From: Kaistia soli DSM 19436
GTDB lineage: Bacteria; Pseudomonadota; Alphaproteobacteria; Rhizobiales; Kaistiaceae
Direction: 5' to 3'
Assembly: GCF_900129325.1 (NCBI RefSeq)
Contig: NZ_FQUP01000001.1
Coordinates: 1,468,615-1,532,614, forward strand
Length of the DNA: 64,000 bases
Of the stretch, positions 1-7,722 are shown piece by piece (the first letter of the stretch is position 1; each line of letters begins with the position of its first letter). The position numbers and the translations under genes were made by a program. The notes under the pieces were generated by a model. The model searched no databases. It saw nothing but the letters and a program-made list of their open reading frames with translations, and had not been told where the DNA came from.

Positions 1-186
1 CCGTCCATTCTACTATGCGGGTCGTCTGACGCGCCTTTCTGCGCTTCCGGTGTTCACGGACGAAAGTCCGCTCCGCTCCGGTTCTCGAAAGCTTCGCCAG
101 CCGACTCCGCCTAGCGAATGGTCGATCGCCCTCAATCGAGCATCGACACGAAGAAAACGAAACGCCCTCCGGGGAGGACCCGCAGC

Positions 187-1479
187 ATGACCGATCTTCC
201 GATTTCCGCCGAGCTCCTCGCCGAGAACAACAAAGCGGGGGAGGCGGCGCTCGCCAATGACTATGCCTCGCTCGGCGAACAGCTCGACCGTCGCGGCATC
301 GATATCGATGCCATCACGCGCAAGGTGGCGTCGTTTTCGGTCGCGATCCCCTCGTGGGGCGTCGGCACCGGCGGCACGCGCTTTGCCCGCTTCGCTGGTC
401 CCGGCGAGCCGCGCGGCATCTTCGAGAAGCTGGACGACTGCGCCGTCATCAACCAACTCACACGCTCGACGCCGACCGTCTCGCTGCACAATCCCTGGGA
501 CAAGGCGGATCCGGCCGCGCTGAAGGCGAAGGGCGACCAGCTCGGTCTCGGCTTCGACGCGATGAATTCGAACACGTTCTCGGACGCCAAGGATCAGGCG
601 CTGTCCTACAAGTTCGGCTCGCTGTCGCATGCGGATGTCGCCGTGCGGCAGCAGGCGATCGAGCACAACATCGAGACGATCGAGATCGGCAAGGTGCTGG
701 GCTCCAAGGCTCTCACGGTCTGGGTCGGCGACGGTTCAAACTTCCCCGGACAGTCCAACTTCACCCGAGCCTTCGAGCATTATCTGGATGCAATGAAGAC
801 CGTCTATGCGGCGCTGCCGGACGACTGGCGGGTCTTCACCGAGCACAAGCTCTATGAGCCTGCCTTCTACTCGACCGTGGTGCAGGATTGGGGGACCAAC
901 TACCTGATCGCCAAGGAACTTGGACCCAAAGCGTTCTGCCTCGTCGACCTCGGCCACCACGCGCCGAACGTCAATATCGAGATGATCGTCGCGCGGCTGA
1001 TCCAGTTCGAGAAGCTTGCCGGCTTCCATTTCAATGATTCGAAATATGGCGACGACGATCTCGACGCCGGTTCGATCAACCCGTTCCAGCTTTTCCTGAT
1101 CTTCAACGAACTCGTCGATGCCGATCATCGCAAGGCGCCGGGCTTCAACCCGGCCTATATGATCGACCAGTCGCACAATGTTACCGATCCAATCGAGAGT
1201 CTCATGGCGAGCGCGATCGAGATTCTGCGCGCCTATGCGCAGGCGCTCCTCGTCGACCGGCCGGTGCTTGCCGCCTTTCAGGACTCGAATGATGCACTGA
1301 TGGCCAATCAGACGCTGAAGCGGGCCTTCACAACCGATGTCGGCCCGATCATCGCCAAGGCTCGGCTCGCGAAAGGCGGCGCGATCGACCCGATCGGCAC
1401 CTATCGCGCCTCCGGATACCGCGCCCGCGTCACAGAACAGCGGCCGTCTTCCGGCGGCAGCTCCAGCGGCATCGTCTGA
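187..1479 (+). CDS. rhaI: L-rhamnose/sugar isomerase (RhaI family)
   Basis: A 430-residue TIM-barrel sugar isomerase of the type that converts L-rhamnose to L-rhamnulose in rhizobial and Pseudomonas-type rhamnose catabolism, acting in the cytoplasm with divalent metal. The middle of the protein holds the expected metal/substrate segments: FTEHKLYEP, LVDLGHHAPN and FHFNDSKYGDDDLD, which supply Glu, Asp and His ligands. The frame is open further upstream, to an ATG at 118, but the ATG at 187 is preceded by GGGGAGGA at a good distance, so I start there. No other rhamnose genes lie in the window on this side, so the rest of the pathway would be to the left. The 186 bases before it hold no gene that I can see. 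The family is clear; the exact substrate is inferred. Confidence 0.85.
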   Translation: MTDLPISAELLAENNKAGEAALANDYASLGEQLDRRGIDIDAITRKVASFSVAIPSWGVGTGGTRFARFAGPGEPRGIFEKLDDCAVINQLTRSTPTVSLHNPWDKADPAALKAKGDQLGLGFDAMNSNTFSDAKDQALSYKFGSLSHADVAVRQQAIEHNIETIEIGKVLGSKALTVWVGDGSNFPGQSNFTRAFEHYLDAMKTVYAALPDDWRVFTEHKLYEPAFYSTVVQDWGTNYLIAKELGPKAFCLVDLGHHAPNVNIEMIVARLIQFEKLAGFHFNDSKYGDDDLDAGSINPFQLFLIFNELVDADHRKAPGFNPAYMIDQSHNVTDPIESLMASAIEILRAYAQALLVDRPVLAAFQDSNDALMANQTLKRAFTTDVGPIIAKARLAKGGAIDPIGTYRASGYRARVTEQRPSSGGSSSGIV

Positions 1480-1530
1480 ACGCCGCTGTGACTTTGGTCA
1501 CCTTGCGCCAAGCTGGAGGGCGCTTGCCTC

Positions 1531-1549
1531 TTCTCCGGACGCCGGAGAA
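1531..1549. other. Hairpin downstream of rhaI
   Basis: A perfect 8-bp inverted repeat (TTCTCCGG / CCGGAGAA) with a 3-base loop, about 50 bases after the rhaI stop. There is no T run after it, so it could be a weak terminator, an mRNA-stabilising 3' stem or part of the next promoter region. Confidence 0.3.
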
Positions 1550-1713
1550 CGGCTAGGCTTCCGCTTGAGCCTGGTCCCTGTCGGGATGTGTGTGACGTAT
1601 TTCTTCGCGATGCTTGTCGTCGTAAGGGTCTGTTTCCGCAAACGGGTGTTCAATTGCGGCTGCAAAGCCAGACGCTGGGCATTACCCAGCAACGTCCAAA
1701 GGAGGACTTCAGA

Positions 1714-1986
1714 ATGAAGAAGGTCACGACCCTCGTCTCGATCGCGCTGTTCGGTGCATTGCTTGCGGGCTGCAACACGCCGACCACCGGCTCGCGCGCC
1801 GGCGACGGCGCGGTTGTCGGCGGTCTCGCCGGCGCAGCGGTCGGTGGCCTGGCCACGGGCACCTGGGGTGGCGCGGCCATCGGCGCCGGTGTCGGCGCCA
1901 TCGGCGGCGCGATCATCGCCGACGCGACCGGCAAGTGCTACTGGGTCGACCAGCAGGGTCGCAAGCACTACACCGCCTGCCGCTGA
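1714..1986 (+). CDS. Glycine-zipper outer-membrane lipoprotein (copy 1)
   Basis: A 90-residue small lipoprotein. It has a signal peptide ending in the lipobox L-A-G-C with Cys20, then a run of G-x-x-x-G-type glycine-zipper segments (about residues 30-68) and a short C-terminal CYWVDQQGRKHYTAC tail. Such proteins (17-kDa-antigen / OsmB-like) sit in the outer membrane; a precise role is not known. The ATG at 1714 follows GGAGGA at 1701-1706, and an upstream in-frame extension would bury the signal peptide, so the short start is preferred. It is followed immediately by a strong terminator. The next gene is a paralogue with nearly the same zipper and the same tail pattern, so a local duplication is likely. 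Confidence 0.85.
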   Translation: MKKVTTLVSIALFGALLAGCNTPTTGSRAGDGAVVGGLAGAAVGGLATGTWGGAAIGAGVGAIGGAIIADATGKCYWVDQQGRKHYTACR

Positions 1987-2007
1987 ACGCGCGCATTTCC
2001 ATTCGGA

Positions 2008-2038
2008 ACGGCCGGGCCTTGCCCGGCCGTTTTTGTTT
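2008..2038 (+). terminator. Rho-independent terminator after lipoprotein 1
   Basis: A 10-bp perfect GC-rich stem (ACGGCCGGGC / GCCCGGCCGT) with a 3-base loop, followed by TTTTGTTT. It starts 21 bases after the stop of the first glycine-zipper lipoprotein gene. Confidence 0.9.
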
Positions 2039-2186
2039 CATATTGCTGCCCTATGTTTCTTCTCAGGCGGGTATCGGACGGTCCCGCCGTTGGTCTTTGT
2101 CGGGCAATGCGGGAACGAATTCGCTCCCAGAGGCATTTTCCCCGCGAAGGCGGCCAACGGTGGACCGCGCCAGAGGAGTTCTTGAA

Positions 2187-2453
2187 ATGAAGGCATCCAT
2201 TTTGATCGTTGCGGTGTCGCTGGCCGGCGCGGCGCTGGCCGGTTGTTCGACGGGCTCCGGAGCCGGTGACGGCGCCGTCGTCGGCGGCCTGGCCGGCGCG
2301 GCCGTCGGCGGAATCGCGGGCGGCAACGTTCAGAGCGCGGCCATCGGTGCCGGCGTCGGTGCACTCGGCGGCGCCGTCATTGGCGATGCGGCCAGCAAGC
2401 GCTGCTATTGGGTCGACAGCTATGGTCGTCGCCACGCCACGGCCTGCCGCTAA
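2187..2453 (+). CDS. Glycine-zipper outer-membrane lipoprotein (copy 2)
   Basis: An 88-residue paralogue of the preceding lipoprotein. It has the same plan: signal peptide with lipobox L-A-G-C and Cys20, GAGDGAVVGGLAGAAVGG zipper start, a second zipper, and a CYWVDSYGRRHATAC tail with two cysteines in the same spacing as copy 1. The ATG at 2187 follows GAGGAG at 2173-2178; the frame is open well upstream but that part has no signal-peptide character. It has its own promoter space (about 150 bases after the copy 1 terminator) and its own terminator, so the two copies are probably separate transcription units. Outer-membrane location is inferred from the lipobox and the family. Confidence 0.85.
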   Translation: MKASILIVAVSLAGAALAGCSTGSGAGDGAVVGGLAGAAVGGIAGGNVQSAAIGAGVGALGGAVIGDAASKRCYWVDSYGRRHATACR

Positions 2454-2476
2454 GCCTCTCTCGGCTCCAGACTTTG

Positions 2477-2506
2477 AAGGCCCGGACATCGCGTCCGGGC
2501 CTTTTT
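2477..2506 (+). terminator. Rho-independent terminator after lipoprotein 2
   Basis: A 10-bp perfect stem (AAGGCCCGGA / TCCGGGCCTT) with a 7-base loop, ending in a run of T. It lies between the lipoprotein stop and the end of the convergent binding-protein gene and only has a T run in the plus direction. Confidence 0.85.
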
Positions 2507-2513
2507 CGCGACT

Positions 2514-4118
2514 CTACGGCACAACGCCAAGCATCCGGGTCGGGTGCTGATTGAGCAGATTGTCGGTCCAGCCTGTCACCTTGGGGGACACAAGACCGAG
2601 CGCTGCATAGGATAGCAGGGGAATGACCGGCGCGTCGGTCGCGACAAGCGCGCTGGCCTTGGCGAGATCGTCATTGCGCTTGGCCGGATCGATCTCTGCA
2701 TTGGCGGCGGTGATCAATCGGTCAAGCTCGGGATTGGCGTAGCGGCCATAGTTAAACCGCCCGCCGCTTTTCAGGATTTCCAGCATGGCAAGCGCATCCG
2801 TCTCGTCGGCGATCCAGCCGGCCCAGGCGAGATCGAAGTCCGCGCCGTCGCGTAGCGCGCCGAAATGCGAGCCGTCCGGCTCGCTCACGACGCGGCCCTC
2901 GACGCCGATCATCTTCCAATCATCCATGACCAACCGCGCCGTCGCCTCATGCGCCATGCCGCTGCCGACGCGGATCGCGAGCTTCAGTGGCGGCTTGCCG
3001 GATCCGAACCCGGCGGCAGCGAGGAGGTCGCGTGCCTCATCCCGCCGGGCGGCGATCGGTGCTTCCGGAGCAGGGGATGCTGGCGCCAGTCCGGAGGGAA
3101 CAAGATCATCGGCCGGCAGCATGCCGCCGGACCACGCCTTCGCGGCCAGGTCCGCGCGATCGATCGAAAGGCTTAGGGCGCGTCGCACGCGTGGATCATC
3201 GAAGGGCTTCTCTCGCGTGTTCACGACGTAGAAATAGGTGCCGGCATAGGGCGCAACATGCAGCGCGTCGCCGAATTCGGCCTTGAGATCCGGGAGATTC
3301 TCGGTGGGGACGTCGGGACAGATGTCGATCTCGCCGAGCCGATAGGCCGCAAGGCAGGACGCCGCTCCGTCGAAGGGGCGGTAGACCACGCTGTCGATCG
3401 AGGGTGCCCCAGTTCCATTCCAGCGCGGGTTCTTGGCCAGGACATAGGTGCTTCGGGCGCCTGCACTGCCGAGCGTATAGGGGCCGTTAGAGACGAGCTT
3501 GGACCCAGACGCATAGTCGGTGCCGAGTTTCTTCGCCGCCGCCACATTGACAGGCAGCGCCACGGGCGAGGCCAGCCTTTCCAGGAAGGTCGGCGTGACC
3601 TGATCGAGCCGGATCGTAAGTGTCTTCTCGTCATTCGCAGCGACGCCGAGCGTGTCGGGCTTGGCAGCGCCCGTTTTGACGGCGCCGGCATTGGCGATCG
3701 CCTGCAGGGGCCCGTCCTCGGTCGCCTCGGTGGCCGGATCGAACAGCCGGCGGAAGGAGGCGACGAAGTCGGCCGCCTCGACGGTATCGCCATTCGACCA
3801 GCGTGCGCCGTCGCGCAGCGTGAACGTATAAGTGAGGCCGTCGGCGCTGATGGTCCAACTGCTGGCGGCGCCAGGCGTGATCCTGCCGTCGGCATCGCGT
3901 GTCACGAGCCCTTCGAAGAGATCCAGCAAGAGCGCCGTTTCGCTGGCCGTCGCCGCCTTTTGCGGGTCGAGCGTCGTTACCGGTCCGACGAGGCCGCGTT
4001 TCAGTACGGTCGCGGCCATCGCGGGCGACGCAAGCATTCCGACGACCAGCATCGTCGCGGCCAGGGTGCCGCCGATCCACCTTGCCGGGCCGGCCTGCTC
4101 GTTGAAACGATGCTGCAT
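2514..4118 (-). CDS. ABC transporter substrate-binding protein, peptide/solute family 5
   Basis: A 534-residue periplasmic binding protein of the DppA/OppA family (SBP family 5). Residues 1-36 form a signal peptide with a long hydrophobic stretch ending at AMA. The family signature region KRGLVGPVTTLDPQKAATASE follows, then TYTFTLRDGARWSNGDTVEAADFVASFRRLFDP, which is the classic beginning of these proteins, and the C-terminal half has FDLAWAGWIADETDALAML. It would deliver oligopeptides or a similar solute to an ABC permease. No permease or ATPase genes lie beside it here, so it is an orphan in this window and its solute is unknown. The next gene upstream on the same strand is a YbaK deacylase, 96 bases away. 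Confidence 0.9.
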   Translation of the reverse strand: MQHRFNEQAGPARWIGGTLAATMLVVGMLASPAMAATVLKRGLVGPVTTLDPQKAATASETALLLDLFEGLVTRDADGRITPGAASSWTISADGLTYTFTLRDGARWSNGDTVEAADFVASFRRLFDPATEATEDGPLQAIANAGAVKTGAAKPDTLGVAANDEKTLTIRLDQVTPTFLERLASPVALPVNVAAAKKLGTDYASGSKLVSNGPYTLGSAGARSTYVLAKNPRWNGTGAPSIDSVVYRPFDGAASCLAAYRLGEIDICPDVPTENLPDLKAEFGDALHVAPYAGTYFYVVNTREKPFDDPRVRRALSLSIDRADLAAKAWSGGMLPADDLVPSGLAPASPAPEAPIAARRDEARDLLAAAGFGSGKPPLKLAIRVGSGMAHEATARLVMDDWKMIGVEGRVVSEPDGSHFGALRDGADFDLAWAGWIADETDALAMLEILKSGGRFNYGRYANPELDRLITAANAEIDPAKRNDDLAKASALVATDAPVIPLLSYAALGLVSPKVTGWTDNLLNQHPTRMLGVVP

Positions 4119-4214
4119 TCCTATCCATCTCCCATCGCACGCCGCATCGGACAGAACCCATCGCCGCGCGTCGCAAGGCGCTGCGGCGGCGCCTCGGACC
4201 CATGCGGGGCGCAG

Positions 4215-4691
4215 CTATTTGACGTCGATGATGACGGCACCGATCGCCGTAGCCAGCATTTTCGGATCGATGGCGAAGATGGCGTGCGGCGTTCCCGCCG
4301 CGGCCCAGACGGTTTCATGCGCCAGCAGGTCGCGGTCGATGAAGGTCGGCAATGGTGTCGCATGACCGAAAGGCGGGATGCCTCCGATGGCAAAGCCGGT
4401 GAGGGCGCGCACGAAGGCGGCGTCCGGCCGGGTGATCGGCTCGCCGATCGGCCCGACCACCTTTTTCTCGTCGACCCGGTTGGCACCCGAGACGAGCAGG
4501 AGCACGCCTCTGCCGGACTGCGTGCCGCGAAACACCAGGGATTTGACGATTTCGTTCACTGAGCAGCCGCAAGCGGCCGCGGCCTCTTCCGCAGTGCGCG
4601 TCTTCTCGGGCATAATCCGGGGAATCACGGATAAGCCGAAGGATTCGGCGGCGCCCTGGACTCGGGATGCAGGTCCGTTGATCTCGGTCAT
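4215..4691 (-). CDS. YbaK/EbsC-family (prolyl-tRNA editing-like) deacylase
   Basis: A 158-residue single-domain protein of the YbaK / aminoacyl-tRNA deacylase superfamily, which hydrolyses mischarged tRNAs such as Cys-tRNA(Pro) or Ala-tRNA(Pro). The family hallmarks are visible: EIVKSLVFRG with its conserved lysine, then LLLVSGANRVDEKKV, then the glycine-rich loop GFAIGGIPPFGH. The length is normal for the free-standing enzymes. Which mischarged tRNA is the substrate cannot be told from the sequence. It is divergent from the gene at 4799, with a 107-base AT-richer gap between them that must hold both promoters. Confidence 0.85.
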   Translation of the reverse strand: MTEINGPASRVQGAAESFGLSVIPRIMPEKTRTAEEAAAACGCSVNEIVKSLVFRGTQSGRGVLLLVSGANRVDEKKVVGPIGEPITRPDAAFVRALTGFAIGGIPPFGHATPLPTFIDRDLLAHETVWAAAGTPHAIFAIDPKMLATAIGAVIIDVK

Positions 4692-4798
4692 AGTCGAATT
4701 GGGGCCTTCTGCTCGCCGAGCGGCGGATGGATAATGCGTCGTGTGACCAAATTTGCTAAACGGAGTCTAAACAACTTCGCGTCAATTCGGAGCAGGTT

Positions 4799-5425
4799 AT
4801 GAATGACACGAGCGGGCGGAGCGGAACGACGTCGAACGTGCGCAACCTGACCGATGCGATCCGCAAGGTTCGCGTCGCGGAATCCGAGCGCACCGACGTC
4901 GTTGTCGAATTGCGCGAGGCAGAGCGTGCGCGCCTCGACATGCTGGCCGACGAACTACGGACCGTCTTCGCGGAAGTGCCCGAAGGCGACGAGCAGTTCG
5001 TGTTCCAGATTTCGGGTGGCAGCCAGCCGCGATTCTGGATCGACATGACCTCGATGGTCCTCATGGGCCGCGATCGCCGCACCTATCGGTTCGTCAAGGA
5101 CACGCGGCTTGGCCGCACCGTGATCCTCGAGACCGCCGATCTCGACGACATGGCGGACTGCATTACGCAATATGTCGCCGAGCGGATCATCGAACGCGAG
5201 CGCGCGTTGGAGGCCGATTGGCTCGCTGACCGCATCCTGCGCCAGGACGAAGCGCCGGCCAAGGCTGACAGGCGATCGGCGCTGCTGCGGAAGACGCACG
5301 AGAACGTCGAAGCGGCACCGCCGCGCTCGCGCGTGCATCCGGGCTGGATCGTGTCGGCATTTCTGGGTGGTCTGTTGGTCGGCGTTGCCGCGCTGCTGGC
5401 CTATGCCTGGGTGCATGTCGGCTGA
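4799..5425 (+). CDS. Unknown protein with C-terminal membrane anchor
   Basis: A 208-residue protein that I do not recognise. The N-terminal 50 residues are charged and probably helical. Residues about 60-135 look like a compact folded domain (FQISGGSQPRFWIDMTSMVLMGRD, then a predicted beta strand TVILETAD). A linker rich in charged residues follows, and residues about 182-205 are one hydrophobic segment (WIVSAFLGGLLVGVAALLAY) with only a few residues after it. That arrangement suggests a tail-anchored inner-membrane protein facing the cytoplasm. The ATG at 4799 follows CGGAGCAGG. It is convergent with the phosphoesterase gene. Similar proteins exist in other rhizobia as conserved hypotheticals, to my recollection. 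Confidence 0.75.
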   Translation: MNDTSGRSGTTSNVRNLTDAIRKVRVAESERTDVVVELREAERARLDMLADELRTVFAEVPEGDEQFVFQISGGSQPRFWIDMTSMVLMGRDRRTYRFVKDTRLGRTVILETADLDDMADCITQYVAERIIERERALEADWLADRILRQDEAPAKADRRSALLRKTHENVEAAPPRSRVHPGWIVSAFLGGLLVGVAALLAYAWVHVG

Positions 5426-5447
5426 GCTGAGCGCTGCTGACCGACCG

Positions 5448-6344
5448 TCAGCGCAGCTGGCGCTCGCGGATCGTGCCGACCACTGAGCCGGGGCCCGTAT
5501 AGCCGCGCTCTGTCATCTGACAGCGCCAGGAACCTGGCTCGCCATCGATCGAGAACAGATTGTAGCGGCCGGCTGGCTTGTTGCCGCCGGGTGCATTCGA
5601 TGCTGAGGGGACGCCAATCACCGGTACAGGTCCGTCGCGGCCTTCGATCTCGACCAGGCTGTCGAGATGCGTGTGACCGTGCAGCACCAGTTCGGCCCCC
5701 GCTTCCCGGATGACGGCCCGCACGCGGCCGGAGCCGACGAGGCGCTTGTGCCAGGGCGTCGCATCCGGCGTCGGCGGATGATGGATCATCACGACGCGAA
5801 AGAGCCCATCCTTGCCCGCGCGCACCAGTTCGTCCCGCAGCAGAGGCAAGGTGGCGCTGTCGACATGGCCGGTCGCCATGAACGGCGCGGACGCGCGCGC
5901 GCTCGATGCTCCGATGAGGGCGACATTGCCGCGGCGGCGCAAATAGGGAAACACCACCGCGCCCGGATGTGCATGACTGTCGCCGGTCAGATACGGCGCC
6001 CAGGCGTTAAGCGCCTTGCGCAAGACACCCGGCACATAGGCATCGTGATTGCCGGGCACGACGGAGATGTGATGTGGCGGCCCGAAGGCTTCGAGCCATT
6101 CGCGCGCCGCGATGATCTCGCCGGGCAGGCCGATATTGACGAGGTCTCCCGTCACCGCAATGTGATCGGGCCGGTGGGCGATGAGGTCGTCGAGCAACCC
6201 CGCCAGCACGGGCCCCGCCAGAGCATGCATGCGGCCGCGCCGCCAGTTCACATAGCCGAGCACCCGCTTCGAGGCGAGCTCGCGCGCTCGAATGCGGGGG
6301 AGGGGGCCGAGATGGGGATCGGAAAGGTGGGCGAGAACGAACAT
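5448..6344 (-). CDS. Metallophosphoesterase (calcineurin-like)
   Basis: A 298-residue binuclear metallophosphoesterase. The metal-binding motifs are all present in order: LSDPHLG near the N-terminus (D-x-H), AVTGDLVNIG (GD), VPGNHDAY (GNHD), IHHPP and HGHTH. The C-terminal part carries SASNAPGGNKPAGRYNLF and ends in an arginine-rich tail. This family includes cyclic-nucleotide and lipid-linked phosphate esterases; the substrate cannot be called. I start at the ATG at 6344 because MFVLAHLSDPHLG is the usual beginning; the frame is open for 25 more codons upstream. A Nudix gene is divergent on the other side. Confidence 0.85.
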   Translation of the reverse strand: MFVLAHLSDPHLGPLPRIRARELASKRVLGYVNWRRGRMHALAGPVLAGLLDDLIAHRPDHIAVTGDLVNIGLPGEIIAAREWLEAFGPPHHISVVPGNHDAYVPGVLRKALNAWAPYLTGDSHAHPGAVVFPYLRRRGNVALIGASSARASAPFMATGHVDSATLPLLRDELVRAGKDGLFRVVMIHHPPTPDATPWHKRLVGSGRVRAVIREAGAELVLHGHTHLDSLVEIEGRDGPVPVIGVPSASNAPGGNKPAGRYNLFSIDGEPGSWRCQMTERGYTGPGSVVGTIRERQLR

Positions 6345-6534
6345 CGTCGTATCGATTAGAGCCTTTCCGGCATCGGCGAAAGCGCGCCGGGGCGACCGCG
6401 CCGACTTGTCCCAACGCACGCAGTGCGAAAGCGCTCCCTGGCAGACCGCTGATCATCAGTGGCAAGCCATCGCGATCTGCGCCATCCTGCCGATCGACCG
6501 CCATTATCCATCCGGAGAGTGCTGCTTGACTGTG

Positions 6535-6987
6535 ATGTCCGCCTTGGCTCGTCTCGCCGGGACCGTTGCGCCGCTGACGCGCGGCATGACTCTCGGTGTT
6601 CGCGGGTGTTGCATCGACGCCGACGGCCGGGTCTTCCTCGTCAGGCACAGCTATATGCCCGGATGGTACCTCCCCGGCGGCGGCATCGAGCGGCGGGAGA
6701 CGGCGATCGAGGCGCTCGGTCGCGAATTGCGCGAGGAGGGCGGCATCGTGCTGGACGGCGAGCCGACGCTGTTCGGCATCTATTACAACCAGCGCCGCAT
6801 GCGGGATCATGTGTTGGTCTATGTCAGCCGGAGGTTTGGCCGGCCGAACCCGCCGCGCTACCCCAATCGCGAGATCGCCGAGGCGGGCTTCTTCGATCCC
6901 GCGTCCCTGCCGGATGACTCGACTCCAGCCACACGGCGGCGGCTTGCGGAGATCCTCGCCGGCGAAGCGGCCGACCCGTTCTGGTGA
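6535..6987 (+). CDS. Nudix hydrolase
   Basis: A 150-residue Nudix hydrolase with a complete Nudix box (GGGIERRETAIEALGRELR followed by EEGG), which places catalytic Glu residues for cleavage of a nucleoside diphosphate linked to another group. The substrate is unknown. The N-terminal region has a hydrophobic start (LARLAGTVAPLTRGMTLGVRG) typical of the small housekeeping Nudix proteins. The start is uncertain: GGAGAG at 6514-6519 is best spaced for a TTG at 6526, and a GTG at 6532 and the ATG at 6535 follow in the same frame. I give the ATG. The gap to the divergent phosphoesterase gene is 190 bases. Confidence 0.8.
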   Translation: MSALARLAGTVAPLTRGMTLGVRGCCIDADGRVFLVRHSYMPGWYLPGGGIERRETAIEALGRELREEGGIVLDGEPTLFGIYYNQRRMRDHVLVYVSRRFGRPNPPRYPNREIAEAGFFDPASLPDDSTPATRRRLAEILAGEAADPFW

Positions 6988-7200
6988 TTGGCGCTTTACG
7001 GGCGGCGGCGTCGCGTGATATGCGCGTTGCCGGCTCAAATTCGGAACCTCTGATGGCTGCGAGGCTTTCCCTGCGACGACGAAGCGACGGCCGCGACCTC
7101 ACGTCGCGTGACGCCGCTTGTCTGTTCGTCTGCCGGTTCCGTCGCGCCTGATCCGCGGCCTCCGTCGGACACCGCGCCCTCCGACGAGAGCCACTTTTCC

Positions 7201-7701
7201 ATGAAGATCGACAGTTTCACGGTCCAGGCCGAGCGGCCGACGGACGACGCCGCCATCGAAGCGCTGCATGAAGCTTCGTTCGGCCCCGGGCGCTTTTCTC
7301 GCGCAGCGTCGCTGCTCCGCGAGGGCGTGCCGCATGACCCGGCCATTTCCTTCATCGCGACGAGCGGGCTCGATCTCATCGGGTCCGTGCGGCTGACGCC
7401 GATCCTGATCGGCGCGCGGCCGGCGATCCTGCTCGGCCCGCTCGCAGTGGTCGATGGCTGGAAGGGCAGGGGCGCCGGCAAATCGCTGATGCGGACGGCG
7501 CTTGCCGCGGCGCGGGAAGCTGGTCACCAGGTGGTGCTGCTGGTTGGTGACGAGCCGTATTACGGACCGTTCGGCTTCATGCGCGTCCCGCCCTACAGCA
7601 TCACGCTGCCAGCCCCCGCCGATCCCGCGCGCGTGCTGGCCTGCCCACTTGTCGAGGGGGGGCTGGACGGATTGACCGGCCCCGCGCGAAGGGCGCTCTG
7701 A
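7201..7701 (+). CDS. GNAT-family N-acetyltransferase
   Basis: A 166-residue GCN5-related acetyltransferase of the YhbS type. It has the acetyl-CoA binding motif A, LGPLAVVDGWKGRGAGKSLM, followed by AAREAGHQVVLLVGDEPYYGPFGF, which is the usual continuation in this group. The acceptor substrate is unknown. The ATG at 7201 lacks a strong ribosome site, but the family start (a beta strand and IEALHEASFGPGR) fits. Its last codons and stop lie inside a 13-bp inverted repeat shared with the end of the convergent gene. Confidence 0.85.
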   Translation: MKIDSFTVQAERPTDDAAIEALHEASFGPGRFSRAASLLREGVPHDPAISFIATSGLDLIGSVRLTPILIGARPAILLGPLAVVDGWKGRGAGKSLMRTALAAAREAGHQVVLLVGDEPYYGPFGFMRVPPYSITLPAPADPARVLACPLVEGGLDGLTGPARRAL

Positions 7702-7722
7702 GGCCTGTCAGCGCCCTTCGCG
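7685..7722. terminator. Shared hairpin at convergent gene ends
   Basis: A perfect 13-bp inverted repeat (CGCGAAGGGCGCT, 7685-7697, and its complement, 7710-7722) with a 12-base loop. It covers the last codons and stops of both the GNAT gene (plus) and the 692-residue membrane protein gene (minus). There is no T run on either side, so it is either a factor-assisted bidirectional terminator or a 3'-end stem. Confidence 0.5.

Noticed and set aside
13-666. A 217-codon minus-strand frame at the window edge.
   Set aside because: It is antisense to rhaI and shows no domain. No upstream gene can be called in the first 186 bases.
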